NCBI GenBank assembly: GCA_963925735.1
Contig: CAWUUH010000004.1
Location: forward strand, 1-33,756
Origin: UBA4582 sp013204195
Lineage (GTDB): Bacteria; Pseudomonadota; Gammaproteobacteria; Pseudomonadales; Azotimanducaceae
Reading direction: 5' to 3'
Length of the DNA: 33,756 nucleotides
Shown: one piece after another, positions 16,096-24,513 of the stretch
Layout: each line of letters opens with the position of its first letter
Numbering within the stretch: position 1 is the stretch's first letter
Made by a program: the position numbers and the translations under genes
The notes under the pieces: model-generated
Told to the model about the DNA's origin: nothing
Databases searched by the model: none
What the model saw: only the letters and a program-made list of their open reading frames with translations

Positions 16096-16661
16096 TGTTT
16101 CGCCAGAAGTCATTGCCCTGCATCACAACCCCCCGCTGTCGTTTGGCGCTGCTCGAACCTCAGCAAGCTGAGATCATGGCGCAATTTCGTAACGCTAACC
16201 TGTCGCATCTGCGCCAATGGGAGCCGACGAGATCAGACCAATTTTTCACTTCCGCCTATTGGGAGATTCAATCACGGATTGCCTTAAAGCACTTCCGTAC
16301 GGGCAACAGCGTCTGTTTAGTGATAACAGATCCAGCCGCAACTGAAGTAATGGGCGTGTGTAACTACACCAATATAGTTCGCGGCACAATGATGTCGTGT
16401 CAGCTAGGCTATGCCCTAGCCAGCCGACACGAAGGTCGGGGCATTATGTATGAAGCGCTGCAGGCCAGTCTTGACTATATTTTTCAGGAAGCCAGATTGC
16501 ACCGCGTGATGGCCAATTACCTGCCACGGAATCAACGCAGCGGGGATTTATTGGCAAGGCTAGGGTTCAAAATTGAAGGTCACGCCGAGAAGTTTATGAA
16601 GATCAATGACCGTTGGGAGGACCATGTGCTGACTTCGCGCATTAATCCCCACGATCACTAG
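16095..16661 (+). CDS. GNAT N-acetyltransferase, RimJ-like
   Basis: A 188-residue GNAT enzyme of the RimJ/RimL group, which acetylate the N-terminus of ribosomal protein S5 or other alanine-ended substrates using acetyl-CoA. The acetyl-CoA site is LGYALASRHEGRGIMYEAL. RVMANYLPRNQRSGDLLARLGF is nearly diagnostic for RimJ-like proteins, and WEDHVLTS closes the fold. The length is close to E. coli RimJ (194 residues). The ATG at 16095 shares a base with the cupin stop; a TTG three bases earlier is less likely. Placement after the cupin suggests coexpression but not a shared function. The actual target could be another protein or small molecule. Confidence 0.83.
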   Translation: MFRQKSLPCITTPRCRLALLEPQQAEIMAQFRNANLSHLRQWEPTRSDQFFTSAYWEIQSRIALKHFRTGNSVCLVITDPAATEVMGVCNYTNIVRGTMMSCQLGYALASRHEGRGIMYEALQASLDYIFQEARLHRVMANYLPRNQRSGDLLARLGFKIEGHAEKFMKINDRWEDHVLTSRINPHDH

Positions 16662-16670
16662 CTGCGTAAG

Positions 16671-17184
16671 TTAGAGCTCCGCTTTCAACTCATGGACGAA
16701 TCCTGGGCCGCCAAGGTAGATACCACCGTCTACATTAAGGCATTGCCCGCCGGCATAAGACCATGCCTGATCCACTTCAGCAGCTGAAGTACCGTTGGCC
16801 ATTGAGATAGGGGTATGCCCATGGACCAATTGTTTGGCGCCGTAATATGTAAGCATCTGACTGGCTCGACGCTCGCCTGTCAAGGCCAGGCCAGAGAATC
16901 CCTCATGTTCTGCAAAGTCTCTGAGCATCGACTCCCAGCGGCTCAGGTCGGCACTTTGCGTGAGATCAAAAAAGCGCTGATTCACCGCCTCAACCGTCCT
17001 GCCATGCTCGACATAAAACATCGCCCATCAGCCACAGTTGATGACTCCCGCCGATCCATTGATCTGCCGCATCACAGAGTAACTGTTCCTGCAAAAGCCG
17101 GCGGTAGTCGTGCAGATGGCCATGCAGGTCACCGATGACATAGTGAGCCATAAGGTAGTCGTTTGAGCGAGAAAGAGCCGCCAT
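16671..17184 (-). pseudogene. Metallophosphoesterase remnant with internal deletion and frameshift
   Basis: Two out-of-frame pieces of one calcineurin-like phosphoesterase. The first (17184-16990) has HYVIGDLHGHLHDY and ends in LWLMGD before running out of frame. The second (17021-16671) resumes with FYVEHGRTVEAVN and ends with the metal motif LVHGHTPIS. Intact relatives of about 250-300 residues carry DRGPDG and GNHE between these blocks. Both are missing here, so roughly 80 codons have been lost with a shift of frame. Without the GNHE metal ligands it cannot be active. It lies at the end of the minus-strand group that starts with the aminotransferase. Confidence 0.8.
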
Positions 17185-17185
17185 T

Positions 17186-17320
17186 TTAGCGGGTATAGTC
17201 CCTGTTTTCGACCGCCGTTGGTAAACTTAGATCGACCGCAAGGGCCGGCTCCAGGTTCCCTGACGGCAGAATCTGGACCCGGCTGGCGCGCGCAACGACA
17301 GCGACGCCAATGAGCCTCAT
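17186..17320 (-). CDS. Possible 44-residue protein between mraY-like gene and phosphoesterase remnant
   Basis: A short frame starting MRLIGVAVVARASRVQ and ending ENRDYTR. It begins 16 bases after the mraY-like stop and ends one base before the ATG of the broken phosphoesterase. The tight spacing supports it, but there is no clear Shine-Dalgarno and no recognised family. It may be chance or another gene remnant. Confidence 0.22.
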   Translation of the reverse strand: MRLIGVAVVARASRVQILPSGNLEPALAVDLSLPTAVENRDYTR

Positions 17321-17336
17321 GGTAATCAGCGATGAG

Positions 17337-18386
17337 CTATCTGATCTTCAGTAACAGAACCAATAGAATCGGCGTGCCAACAGCTTGCAGAAGCATGAAC
17401 CGCACCAGCACCTGAGTATTCGACCAACCCATGTTATGCCTCACATGATCGTGTAGGGGGTAACGGACCTTGGCAAAAATCCCGATCTTGAAAAAGCGCA
17501 GCAACACAACCTTGACCATACCGGTGGCACCATTGGCGAGTACCATAAAGGCCACGACCAGAATTAGAAATGGATTACCACTGGCGAGCACCAGGACGCC
17601 GAGCATTAAGCCGATCGGGCGTGAGCCCGCATCGCCCATCATGACGGCACTGGGATAGCTGTTGTGCCACAGATAACCCGCCAAGCAACCCGTCATCACA
17701 AAGGCCAGGATGGCCCAGTCAGCACCTAATTCGTAATGGGGTACCAACAGGTAATCGGCAATCGCGGCGTGACCGACAATGCCATACAGAATAATGCCCA
17801 GGAACATCGTCCCCAGACCAGACAGACTCGCCGATAAGCCATCGACGCCATCGGTGCAGTTGGTGGCATTGATAGCCACCCAGATCAAGACCGTAGCAGC
17901 AGGAATAAATAGATAGGGACTGATCTCAATTGCGTCCTTGAACAATGGCAGCCAGATCACATAGGGCGCCATTTGACAAATGATCATTGAGGCCACGATC
18001 GCAATTCCGAGATCGAAGGCGCCGAGCTTGTATTCACTCCAGCCGCCGACTGCCACGTCATCCAAATACCCCACCAACATGGCTGCGAGCACACACAGGC
18101 AAATCTCAAAAACTTGCCAATGAAAGGGTACGACCAGCAGACTGATGACCACAAACAATGGAATAAACAGAATCCCCGCACTGACCGGCTTGCCGATACT
18201 CTTGTCGGCATCCACCGCAAACGCGCGGCCTTGATCTGTGGGTAGCAGATGCCAATAACGCGGTAGCAACCACCAAGTCGATAGTGCTCCTAGGGCGGCA
18301 CCCAGCCCTGCAAGAAAAATGTAAGAGTTCAGTAAGCGGAACGGCCCTGCGATCTCCGAAAGATATTGGCCAAGGATGTATAACAA
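17337..18386 (-). CDS. MraY-family phospho-sugar polyprenyl transferase, stand-alone paralogue
   Basis: A 349-residue polytopic membrane protein (about ten helices) that aligns with MraY over its whole length. MraY moves phospho-MurNAc-pentapeptide from UDP to undecaprenyl phosphate. Visible blocks are the MLYILGQYL N-terminus, GYLDDV (Asp109/Asp110), NATNCTDGVDGLS (173-185), MGDAGS (Asp252) and PLHDH (310-314). E. coli MraY reads PLHHH, so the second His is Asp here. It ends GWSNTQVLVRF, like MraY's GWPEPRVIVRF. Normal mraY lies in the dcw cluster between murF and murD; none of those genes is here. The start is TTG, supported by GGAG eight bases upstream and by the MraY-like N-terminus. The substrate may differ from lipid I. 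Confidence 0.82.
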   Translation of the reverse strand: MLYILGQYLSEIAGPFRLLNSYIFLAGLGAALGALSTWWLLPRYWHLLPTDQGRAFAVDADKSIGKPVSAGILFIPLFVVISLLVVPFHWQVFEICLCVLAAMLVGYLDDVAVGGWSEYKLGAFDLGIAIVASMIICQMAPYVIWLPLFKDAIEISPYLFIPAATVLIWVAINATNCTDGVDGLSASLSGLGTMFLGIILYGIVGHAAIADYLLVPHYELGADWAILAFVMTGCLAGYLWHNSYPSAVMMGDAGSRPIGLMLGVLVLASGNPFLILVVAFMVLANGATGMVKVVLLRFFKIGIFAKVRYPLHDHVRHNMGWSNTQVLVRFMLLQAVGTPILLVLLLKIR

Positions 18387-18698
18387 GCGCGTGACTCCAT
18401 TGAGAGCAAACAGCGAGTATAGGGCCTGGACGGCAGAAAAGAATGAATGATTCTTGGAGATCCGAGGTAATAGCGGTTTTTTTTGACAAAAATGTCTGGG
18501 TTACCTCATACGCTGACCGCCAACGACCAATATCGGGGGTAAGCCGCTAATCAATGGCAGCCAGTTAACCCGATAATGACCCGGTATGATGTTGCTGACA
18601 TTACCCAATTAGGCGCAAGTGTTATCGATACTAGACGCCAGCGGCTCTCGGCGAGCCATGCCTTGAGCCTACTGACGTTATTGCACCTGAAGTTAAAT
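18387..18698. other. Intergenic region, 312 bases, with a possible -10 for the mraY-like gene
   Basis: No gene was seen. On the minus strand TATACT (18416-18421) lies 30 bases before the TTG start at 18386 and is a fair -10 without a clear -35. A weak stem GGCTC/GAGCC (18643-18657) is near the end of the upstream LLM gene and has no T-run. A homopolymer of eight T (18477-18484) may be slippage-prone. Confidence 0.35.
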
Positions 18699-19931
18699 TT
18701 ATTTGCCGGCCTTAGACAGGTCCGGCGCATTATGCGACTGTATCGCGGATTGGGCGTTGGACTGTTCCTGCATTGCGGCAACCGCACGCTCATTCTCCAT
18801 AATTTTGGCCACCACCGCCTGGCCGGCTCGCTCGAAGACCTCCCGGTGTTCGATGACATATTGCTGTGATTCTCGATACTGGTTCAAATAGCCGTTGACA
18901 GCTGGCACTACATAACGCGCTACAAGATCCCAGCTGTTAGCATTATCCCGTGGCGTCGCCCAGTCATGGACAAACCCGACGACTGTACCGAAGCCACCGC
19001 TGACATCTACCATCTTCTTTATGGCATCAATCAGATCATCCGGTGTCCCTATGACCAATGCCGAGCCTTCCGAGAACGCCATGGCATCGATCGCTTCATC
19101 AGCACTTTTGTAGGCTTCAGCGCCAGGGCGCATCAGAGTGCCGACCGTGTATTCATTATGCCAACGTAACAGCCCGTGTTTCGCCTGCTCTCGAGCCAGT
19201 TCTCGGGTCTCGGCAATATGCCAGTTCATGACGATACGCCAGTCTTTGCGATTCACCGTCTGGCCACTCTTGGCCGCCGCGTCCTCGGCAAACTTCCATT
19301 GTGTGGGTAGCGCCTGGAGTCCCGCGGTGGAGGTTGATCCGATCGACAATACACCGGCACCATACTTGCCGGCCAGGGTCATGCCTGATGGTGAGATCAT
19401 GGAAGCTACAGCAAAGGGTAAGTCTTCCTGCAACGGGAGTAACTGCAAGGCAGCATCTTTTAAGGTAAACCAATCGCTTTCGTGAGTGAATCGTGGCGCG
19501 CCGCTGAGCAATTTCTTGATGACGCCGATGGCCTCATCCTGCCGATCTCGCTGCAACATGGGGTCGATTCCCAGTGTGTAGGCATCCGATGGCAAGGCAC
19601 CGGGTCCGCTACCAAAGATGGCTCGACCGCCGGTCATATGATCGAGCTGAACAATCCGCTGGGCCACATTGAACGGATGATGGTAGGGCAGGGACACAAC
19701 ACCGGTACCCAACTTGATACGATGGCTACGTTGGCCCGCCGCAGCCAAAAACATCTCTGGCGACGCAATCATTTCCCAGCCGGTAGAATGATGTTCGCCG
19801 CACCAGAACTCGTCAAAACCTAGTTTGTCGAGCTGCTCAACCAGATCCAGATCACGCTGAAATTGCAGCATGGGGTGTTCGCCGATAGGATGGTGCGGGG
19901 CCAAGAAAGCGCCGAATTTCAATCGATTCAT
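18699..19931 (-). CDS. LLM class flavin-dependent oxidoreductase (luciferase-like monooxygenase)
   Basis: A 410-residue luciferase-like TIM-barrel enzyme. The N-terminus KFGAFLAPHHPIGEHP, FDEFWCGEHHSTGWE, KLGTGVVSLPYHHPFNVAQRI and AIFGSGPGALPSDA are typical of the LimB/alkanal monooxygenase branch, which uses reduced FMN and O2 to oxidise terpenes or similar hydrophobic substrates. The last 60 residues form a charged, Ala/Gln-rich tail beyond the core. TTGGAG lies eight bases before the ATG. No partner flavin reductase is adjacent; the flavodoxin at 7823 is too far to assume a link. An F420-dependent mode is less likely in a proteobacterium. Confidence 0.88.
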   Translation of the reverse strand: MNRLKFGAFLAPHHPIGEHPMLQFQRDLDLVEQLDKLGFDEFWCGEHHSTGWEMIASPEMFLAAAGQRSHRIKLGTGVVSLPYHHPFNVAQRIVQLDHMTGGRAIFGSGPGALPSDAYTLGIDPMLQRDRQDEAIGVIKKLLSGAPRFTHESDWFTLKDAALQLLPLQEDLPFAVASMISPSGMTLAGKYGAGVLSIGSTSTAGLQALPTQWKFAEDAAAKSGQTVNRKDWRIVMNWHIAETRELAREQAKHGLLRWHNEYTVGTLMRPGAEAYKSADEAIDAMAFSEGSALVIGTPDDLIDAIKKMVDVSGGFGTVVGFVHDWATPRDNANSWDLVARYVVPAVNGYLNQYRESQQYVIEHREVFERAGQAVVAKIMENERAVAAMQEQSNAQSAIQSHNAPDLSKAGK

Positions 19932-20036
19932 GGTTAATGCTCCAAAATGTAAAATATGGCAATGTCTCGCATGCTAGCACGACCTCACCCTAGGTGTCCG
20001 GCAGCTTTATTTCAGCGTCAAGGCCAGACCGCACGG

Positions 20037-20816
20037 TCAGACAAGCTGAAAGTCATCAGCATCACGCCATGCAGGAAAACGCTGACGATAGTCATCCAGG
20101 GCTGGCCGTTCAAGCTGTATTGATGCCAACCCCTTTTCTCCACCCATGTCAGTGAGATCCAGACCGTTGAAATCAATAGCTAATGAATCACCCGCATAAT
20201 CGATACCAGCGCCGTCGACCCCAACTCGATTGACCCCAATGACATAGCTGAGGTTCTCGATAGCGCGAGCCCGAAGTAGGCTGCGCCAGTGTTGACGCCG
20301 GGCCGCGGGCCAATTGGCGACATACAGTAGCAGATCGTAGTCGCCATTATTGCGGCTCCAGACAGGAAACCGTAGGTCGTAACAGACTTGCAGGCAGATC
20401 CGAAAATCGTTCAGGGTCACTACTAAGCGTGCAGTGCCTGCGGTGTAATTTTCATTCTCTGCCGACATACGGAACAAATGTTTTTTGTCATAGTATTCCA
20501 CAACCCCGTTCGGCGGCATCCAGATAAATCGATTATAGTATCGACCGTCAGCCTCAATAATGACGCTGCCACACAAGGTGCTATTGAGGCTAGACGCCTG
20601 CTCCCGCATCCAAGTTACCGTCGGCCCGGTCATCGACTCGGCAAGCTTTTTGGACGCCATGGAGAACCCCGTACTGAACATTTCCGGTAAAATAACCAGA
20701 TCTGTTACCGGATTGTGGTGCGCCAAAGGCTTGAGCAATTCCGCAAAATGCCGACAGTTTTCCAGAGGGGCTTCCCATGCCAATTCAGACTGAACCAGGG
20801 TGACGCGTAAACTCAT
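20037..20816 (-). CDS. yafV: Omega-amidase, carbon-nitrogen hydrolase family (YafV-like)
   Basis: A 259-residue nitrilase-superfamily amidase. The catalytic triad is Glu45 (ILPEMFSTGF), Lys111 (EYYDKKHLF) and Cys145 (LQVCYDLRFPVW), all in the context typical of YafV/Nit2 omega-amidase, which hydrolyses 2-oxoglutaramate and related omega-amides. The length matches E. coli YafV (256). It sits 65 bases downstream of the methionine aminotransferase gene on the same strand. In this pathway the aminotransferase uses glutamine as donor and the omega-amidase pulls the reaction forward by removing 2-oxoglutaramate. Cytosolic. AGGA precedes the ATG at normal distance. Confidence 0.9.
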   Translation of the reverse strand: MSLRVTLVQSELAWEAPLENCRHFAELLKPLAHHNPVTDLVILPEMFSTGFSMASKKLAESMTGPTVTWMREQASSLNSTLCGSVIIEADGRYYNRFIWMPPNGVVEYYDKKHLFRMSAENENYTAGTARLVVTLNDFRICLQVCYDLRFPVWSRNNGDYDLLLYVANWPAARRQHWRSLLRARAIENLSYVIGVNRVGVDGAGIDYAGDSLAIDFNGLDLTDMGGEKGLASIQLERPALDDYRQRFPAWRDADDFQLV

Positions 20817-20881
20817 ACTGTTTCCTGCTAGTAGATTCTGACATTGAGATCGGCGCAGCCCCGAGAGGGGAACTAAAACCC

Positions 20882-22030
20882 TCAGACCTTGCTGAGCTGG
20901 CTGAGCCGTTCTGCCGCCAGAGCCAAGGTATCATCCTGTTTCGCAAAACAGAATCGTACTAGCCGGGTTTTTGGTGGTACCGCATGAAACACAGACACCG
21001 GGATGGCTGCTACCTTACAGACCGTCGTTAAATAAATCGCGAACTCTGTGTCTGGCATCTCTGATATAGCACTGTAATCGGCGAGCTGGAAATAGGTGCC
21101 CTGGCTCGGCATAAATTCGAATGCTGAGCCAGCCATCTGTTGCAGAAACAAATCCCGTTTGGCCTGATAAAACCCACCAAGCCCTAGATAATGTTCCGGA
21201 TGCTTCTCCAGATACTCAGCCAGCGCCCACTGGGTTGGCGTGTGAGTAGTGAAGGTCACAAACTGGTGAATCTTACGAAACTCGGCCGTCATAGCCGGCG
21301 GCGCGATACAATAACCGACTTTCCAGCCAGTCGCATGGTAGGTCTTACCAAAGGATGAAACGACGAAGGCGCGCTCACGCAATTCCGGATGAGACAGGAC
21401 GCTGTGATGCTCGGCGCCGTCAAATACCATGTGTTCATAGACCTCATCGGACAACAGGTAGATGTCTGTATCTCGTAACAAGGTCGCCAACTGCACCAGA
21501 TCAGCGGCGCTTAACACGGCACCGGTGGGGTTGTGGGGGGAATTGATAATCAGCAAGCGAGTCCTGGCATTGATGGTGTCCTTAAGCCGCTGCCAGTCGA
21601 TGCTAAACGCTGGCCCCAGCAGGGGAATGTGCCTGGTAATGCCCTGACATAAGGTGACCGCCGGGTCGTAGGAATCGTAGGCTGGATCGAATACGATCAC
21701 TTCATCTTGGGGGTGAACGACCGCCTGGATCGCCACCAACAAGGCCTCAGTCGCACCGGACGTGACGGTAATCTCCAGGTCAGGGTCGGCAACCGCGCCA
21801 TACAGAGATTGAGTCTTGATCGCGATCTGTTCACGCAGATACGTAACACCCATCATGGGTGGATATTGATTGTGGCCTTGATGCACGTAGCTGCTGAGCA
21901 TGTCAGCCAACGCCGCAGGCACATCAAAATCAGGGAAGCCCTGAGAGAGGTTAATCGCCTGCTGCTCGGCGGCTAACTGCGACATGGTCGTGAATATCGT
22001 GGTGCCGACCAGGGGCAGCTTGCTGCGCAA
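20882..22030 (-). CDS. ybdL: Methionine aminotransferase, YbdL-like (class I/II PLP)
   Basis: A 382-residue fold-type I PLP aminotransferase close to E. coli YbdL throughout: GTTIFTTMSQLAAEQQAINL, NSPHNPTG (Asn167), LSDEVYEHM (Asp195) and SSFGKTYHATGWKVGY (PLP Lys229). YbdL transaminates 4-methylthio-2-oxobutyrate to methionine, with glutamine among its donors. The start is unusual. No ATG or GTG exists in frame before the upstream stop; TTG at 22030 is the first standard codon but lacks a ribosome site. An ATT about 36 bases earlier has GGGGA just upstream and would add residues resembling the YbdL N-terminus. It is cotranscribed with yafV. Confidence 0.9.
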   Translation of the reverse strand: MRSKLPLVGTTIFTTMSQLAAEQQAINLSQGFPDFDVPAALADMLSSYVHQGHNQYPPMMGVTYLREQIAIKTQSLYGAVADPDLEITVTSGATEALLVAIQAVVHPQDEVIVFDPAYDSYDPAVTLCQGITRHIPLLGPAFSIDWQRLKDTINARTRLLIINSPHNPTGAVLSAADLVQLATLLRDTDIYLLSDEVYEHMVFDGAEHHSVLSHPELRERAFVVSSFGKTYHATGWKVGYCIAPPAMTAEFRKIHQFVTFTTHTPTQWALAEYLEKHPEHYLGLGGFYQAKRDLFLQQMAGSAFEFMPSQGTYFQLADYSAISEMPDTEFAIYLTTVCKVAAIPVSVFHAVPPKTRLVRFCFAKQDDTLALAAERLSQLSKV

Positions 22031-22189
22031 AGGCGCAGGCCTAGAATGCGGAATTGACTGGCTAATAATGAGTCCCCGGTTAAATGCAATGGCGACACTT
22101 TAAGTTGAAGCAGGGCCCGGTTTCAAGCGCCGCGGTGACGCCGCCAAGGCTACCCGCTGGGGCTGCCTGCCCTCGATGCTTTGATCCTG

Positions 22190-22195
22190 TATAGT
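22190..22195 (+). promoter_or_regulatory. Possible -10 element for the dipeptidase
   Basis: TATAGT lies 35 bases before the dipeptidase ATG in the divergent gap from ybdL. It matches five of six consensus -10 bases. The -35 region is poor, so this is tentative. Confidence 0.3.
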
Positions 22196-22230
22196 AGCGC
22201 CAGCAAACACTCACTGATTTTGGATCCACT

Positions 22231-23454
22231 ATGCGTTATCTATTCATACCCATCATTCTGGCAGTCCTGGCAAGCTGCGGCAGTGATCTTGAACCGCAGA
22301 CAGCCACCCCCTTGAACGGCCAACAACTGGCCGATAAGTATCTGATTGTTGATACCCACATTGACGTACCCTTCCGCTTGCATCGTCAGCCCCAGGATGT
22401 AGGCGTCGCGACAGACTCGGGCGAATTCGATTACCCGCGGACAGTAGCCGGTGGCCTTAATGCCCCCTTCATGTCGATCTACATTCCCGCCCAGGTGGAA
22501 GAAGACGGTGGTGCCAAGGCCCTGGCCGATGAGCTGATCGACCTGGTGGAAGGTATTATACGCCAGCATCCCGATAAATTTGCTGCGGCTCACTCAACGG
22601 CGCAGATCGATGCGAACTTCAAGGCCGGCCTGATCTCTCTGCCCATGGGCATGGAAAATGGTGGCCCCATACAAGGTGACTTGAACAATGTGAGCTACTT
22701 TTTCGATCGCGGCATTCGCTACATCACGCTGACGCACTCCCGCAGCAATCACATTTCCGATTCCAGTTACGACGAGAACAAACGCTGGGGCGGTTTAAGC
22801 GATTTCGGCAAGGCGCTAATTCCAGAGATGAACCGACTAGGCTTGTTAGTGGACGTCTCGCATATCTCCGATGCAGCTTTTTATGATGTGATGGATATTA
22901 CGACCACTCCCGTGATTGCCTCGCACTCGTCCGCGCGGTTTTTTGTGCCGGGCTTTGAGCGCAATATGGATGACAAGATGCTAGCCCGAATGGCCGAAAA
23001 TGACGGCGTTATCCAATTGAATATCGGCTCGGCGTTTATCAGTGTAGCTTCCAGTGACAGTGGCCGTGCCCGCAGCACCGCATTAACAGCCTATGTGGAG
23101 GCCAAAGACATTGCAGCCGATTCCGAGGCCTATACTGTCGCCAAAACTAAGATCTATGCAGAGCATCCTTATGTCTATGCCACGATGGATGATGTGCTCG
23201 ACCACATCGATCATATCGTCGCTGTGGCGGGAATTAATCATGTGGGCATCGGTTCGGACTTCGATGGTGTCGGTGACAGCCTGCCGATGGGCTTCAAAGA
23301 TGTCAGTCAATATCCGGCGTTTATCGATGGCCTGATCTCGCGAGGCTACGCTGAACAAGCTATTGAGCAAATTCTGGGCGGCAACCTCATGCGAGTCTGG
23401 CGTGCCAACGAGGCGCATGCGCTGGCCCTGAGACTAGCAGCCAAGGCAAATTAG
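22231..23454 (+). CDS. Membrane dipeptidase (peptidase family M19), lipoprotein
   Basis: A 407-residue zinc dipeptidase of the renal dipeptidase family. Residues 1-15 form a lipoprotein signal with the lipobox LASC (Cys16), so the enzyme should be tethered in the cell envelope. Metal ligands appear as VDTHIDVPFR (His43, Asp45), MGMENGG (bridging Glu), DVSHIS and ASHSSAR. The C-terminal GIGSDFDGVG completes the site. It cleaves dipeptides, and some relatives also act on beta-lactams or D-amino-acid peptides. Its stop overlaps the hemF stop by four bases on the opposite strand. The two neighbours share no obvious pathway. Confidence 0.92.
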   Translation: MRYLFIPIILAVLASCGSDLEPQTATPLNGQQLADKYLIVDTHIDVPFRLHRQPQDVGVATDSGEFDYPRTVAGGLNAPFMSIYIPAQVEEDGGAKALADELIDLVEGIIRQHPDKFAAAHSTAQIDANFKAGLISLPMGMENGGPIQGDLNNVSYFFDRGIRYITLTHSRSNHISDSSYDENKRWGGLSDFGKALIPEMNRLGLLVDVSHISDAAFYDVMDITTTPVIASHSSARFFVPGFERNMDDKMLARMAENDGVIQLNIGSAFISVASSDSGRARSTALTAYVEAKDIAADSEAYTVAKTKIYAEHPYVYATMDDVLDHIDHIVAVAGINHVGIGSDFDGVGDSLPMGFKDVSQYPAFIDGLISRGYAEQAIEQILGGNLMRVWRANEAHALALRLAAKAN

Positions 23455-24359
23455 GACTCAGCGAGCCAGTCTTTGGCTGGTAGAAATTCCTCGTATAATT
23501 GGGCTTCTGGCGTACCCGCTTCGGGACGCCAGTTATACCGCCAGATCGCTCGTGGCGGCATCGAGGCCAGCACAGATTCAATCCGTCGACCCGATTGAAT
23601 TCCATACTTGGTGCCACGATCGATGGCCAGATTGAATTCTGCGTACCGACCCCGTCGATATAGCATGAAATCTTCCTCACGAGCTCCAAAAGGGGTGTCT
23701 TTACGCTTGTTCAAAATTGCCTCGTAGGCGGGCAGGATCGCGTCGCCGATGCTGCGCACAAATTCAAAACTACGATCAAAACCGCCTTCATTCCAGTCGT
23801 CGAAGAACACGCCGCCAACTCCTCGGGCTTCCTGGCGATGGGTCAGATAAAAATACTCATCACACCATTTTTTCAGCCGCGGGTAGACATCCGTACCAAA
23901 CGGATCGCAGGCCTGTTTCGCGGCCTGGTGCCAATGGACCACGTCCTCTTTGAATGGGTAGTAGGGGGTCAGGTCAAAGCCGCCACCAAAATACCAATTA
24001 GTCTCGTCAATCTCAAAAAACCGCAGATTCGCGTGAAACGTCGGCACATAGGGATTGCGGGGATGCATGATCATGGAAATCGCCGCCGCCTCAAAGCCTT
24101 TACCGGCCAGGTGTGGATTGCGCTCACTGGCTGCCGCGGGCAACTGGGCGCCGAGACTGTAACTGTATTGCACCGCACCGCGTTCGATATAACGTCCGCC
24201 GTCCAGAACGCGAGGGCGAGAATGGGCGCCATTATCGGCGTGGATATCTTCAATACTGAAGTCGGCGCCGCCGTCAATAGCGGCCAGGCTTTGACAGAGA
24301 TGGGTCTGCAGGGCGAAAAAATAGTCGCGGACTGATTGCATTTGGGCAGAACTTGTCAT
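23451..24359 (-). CDS. hemF: Oxygen-dependent coproporphyrinogen-III oxidase
   Basis: A 302-residue HemF, which converts coproporphyrinogen III to protoporphyrinogen IX using O2 in heme synthesis. Diagnostic blocks are PRNPYVPTFHANLRFF, WYFGGGFDLTPYYPF, VYPRLKKWCDEYFYLTHR, GVGGVFFDD, YRRGRYAEFNLAIDRGTKYG and SMPPRAIWRYNW. The length matches E. coli HemF (299). Presence of this enzyme indicates an aerobic lifestyle. It diverges from an acyl-CoA dehydrogenase with about 150 bases between and overlaps the end of the dipeptidase gene. The Shine-Dalgarno is weak, so a start at the internal Met7 is possible. Confidence 0.97.
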   Translation of the reverse strand: MTSSAQMQSVRDYFFALQTHLCQSLAAIDGGADFSIEDIHADNGAHSRPRVLDGGRYIERGAVQYSYSLGAQLPAAASERNPHLAGKGFEAAAISMIMHPRNPYVPTFHANLRFFEIDETNWYFGGGFDLTPYYPFKEDVVHWHQAAKQACDPFGTDVYPRLKKWCDEYFYLTHRQEARGVGGVFFDDWNEGGFDRSFEFVRSIGDAILPAYEAILNKRKDTPFGAREEDFMLYRRGRYAEFNLAIDRGTKYGIQSGRRIESVLASMPPRAIWRYNWRPEAGTPEAQLYEEFLPAKDWLAES

Positions 24360-24474
24360 GCTTGATTTACTCTTTGTCGTGTCAACATTACTGCGGTGAA
24401 CTATAGCATATTCAAAACCCGGTGCTCGAACCAGACCAGGTCAAAAGCCATAGCATCTCAGCGTAAAATCTAAC

Positions 24475-24480
24475 TATAAT
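24475..24480 (+). promoter_or_regulatory. Consensus -10 TATAAT upstream of acyl-CoA dehydrogenase
   Basis: A perfect TATAAT sits 33 bases before the ATG at 24514, predicting transcription from about 24487. The -35 position (around 24452) does not match TTGACA, so an activator may be needed. Confidence 0.45.
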
Positions 24481-24513
24481 GACTCACAACGAATAGACAT
24501 TGAGGGTGCGGTG

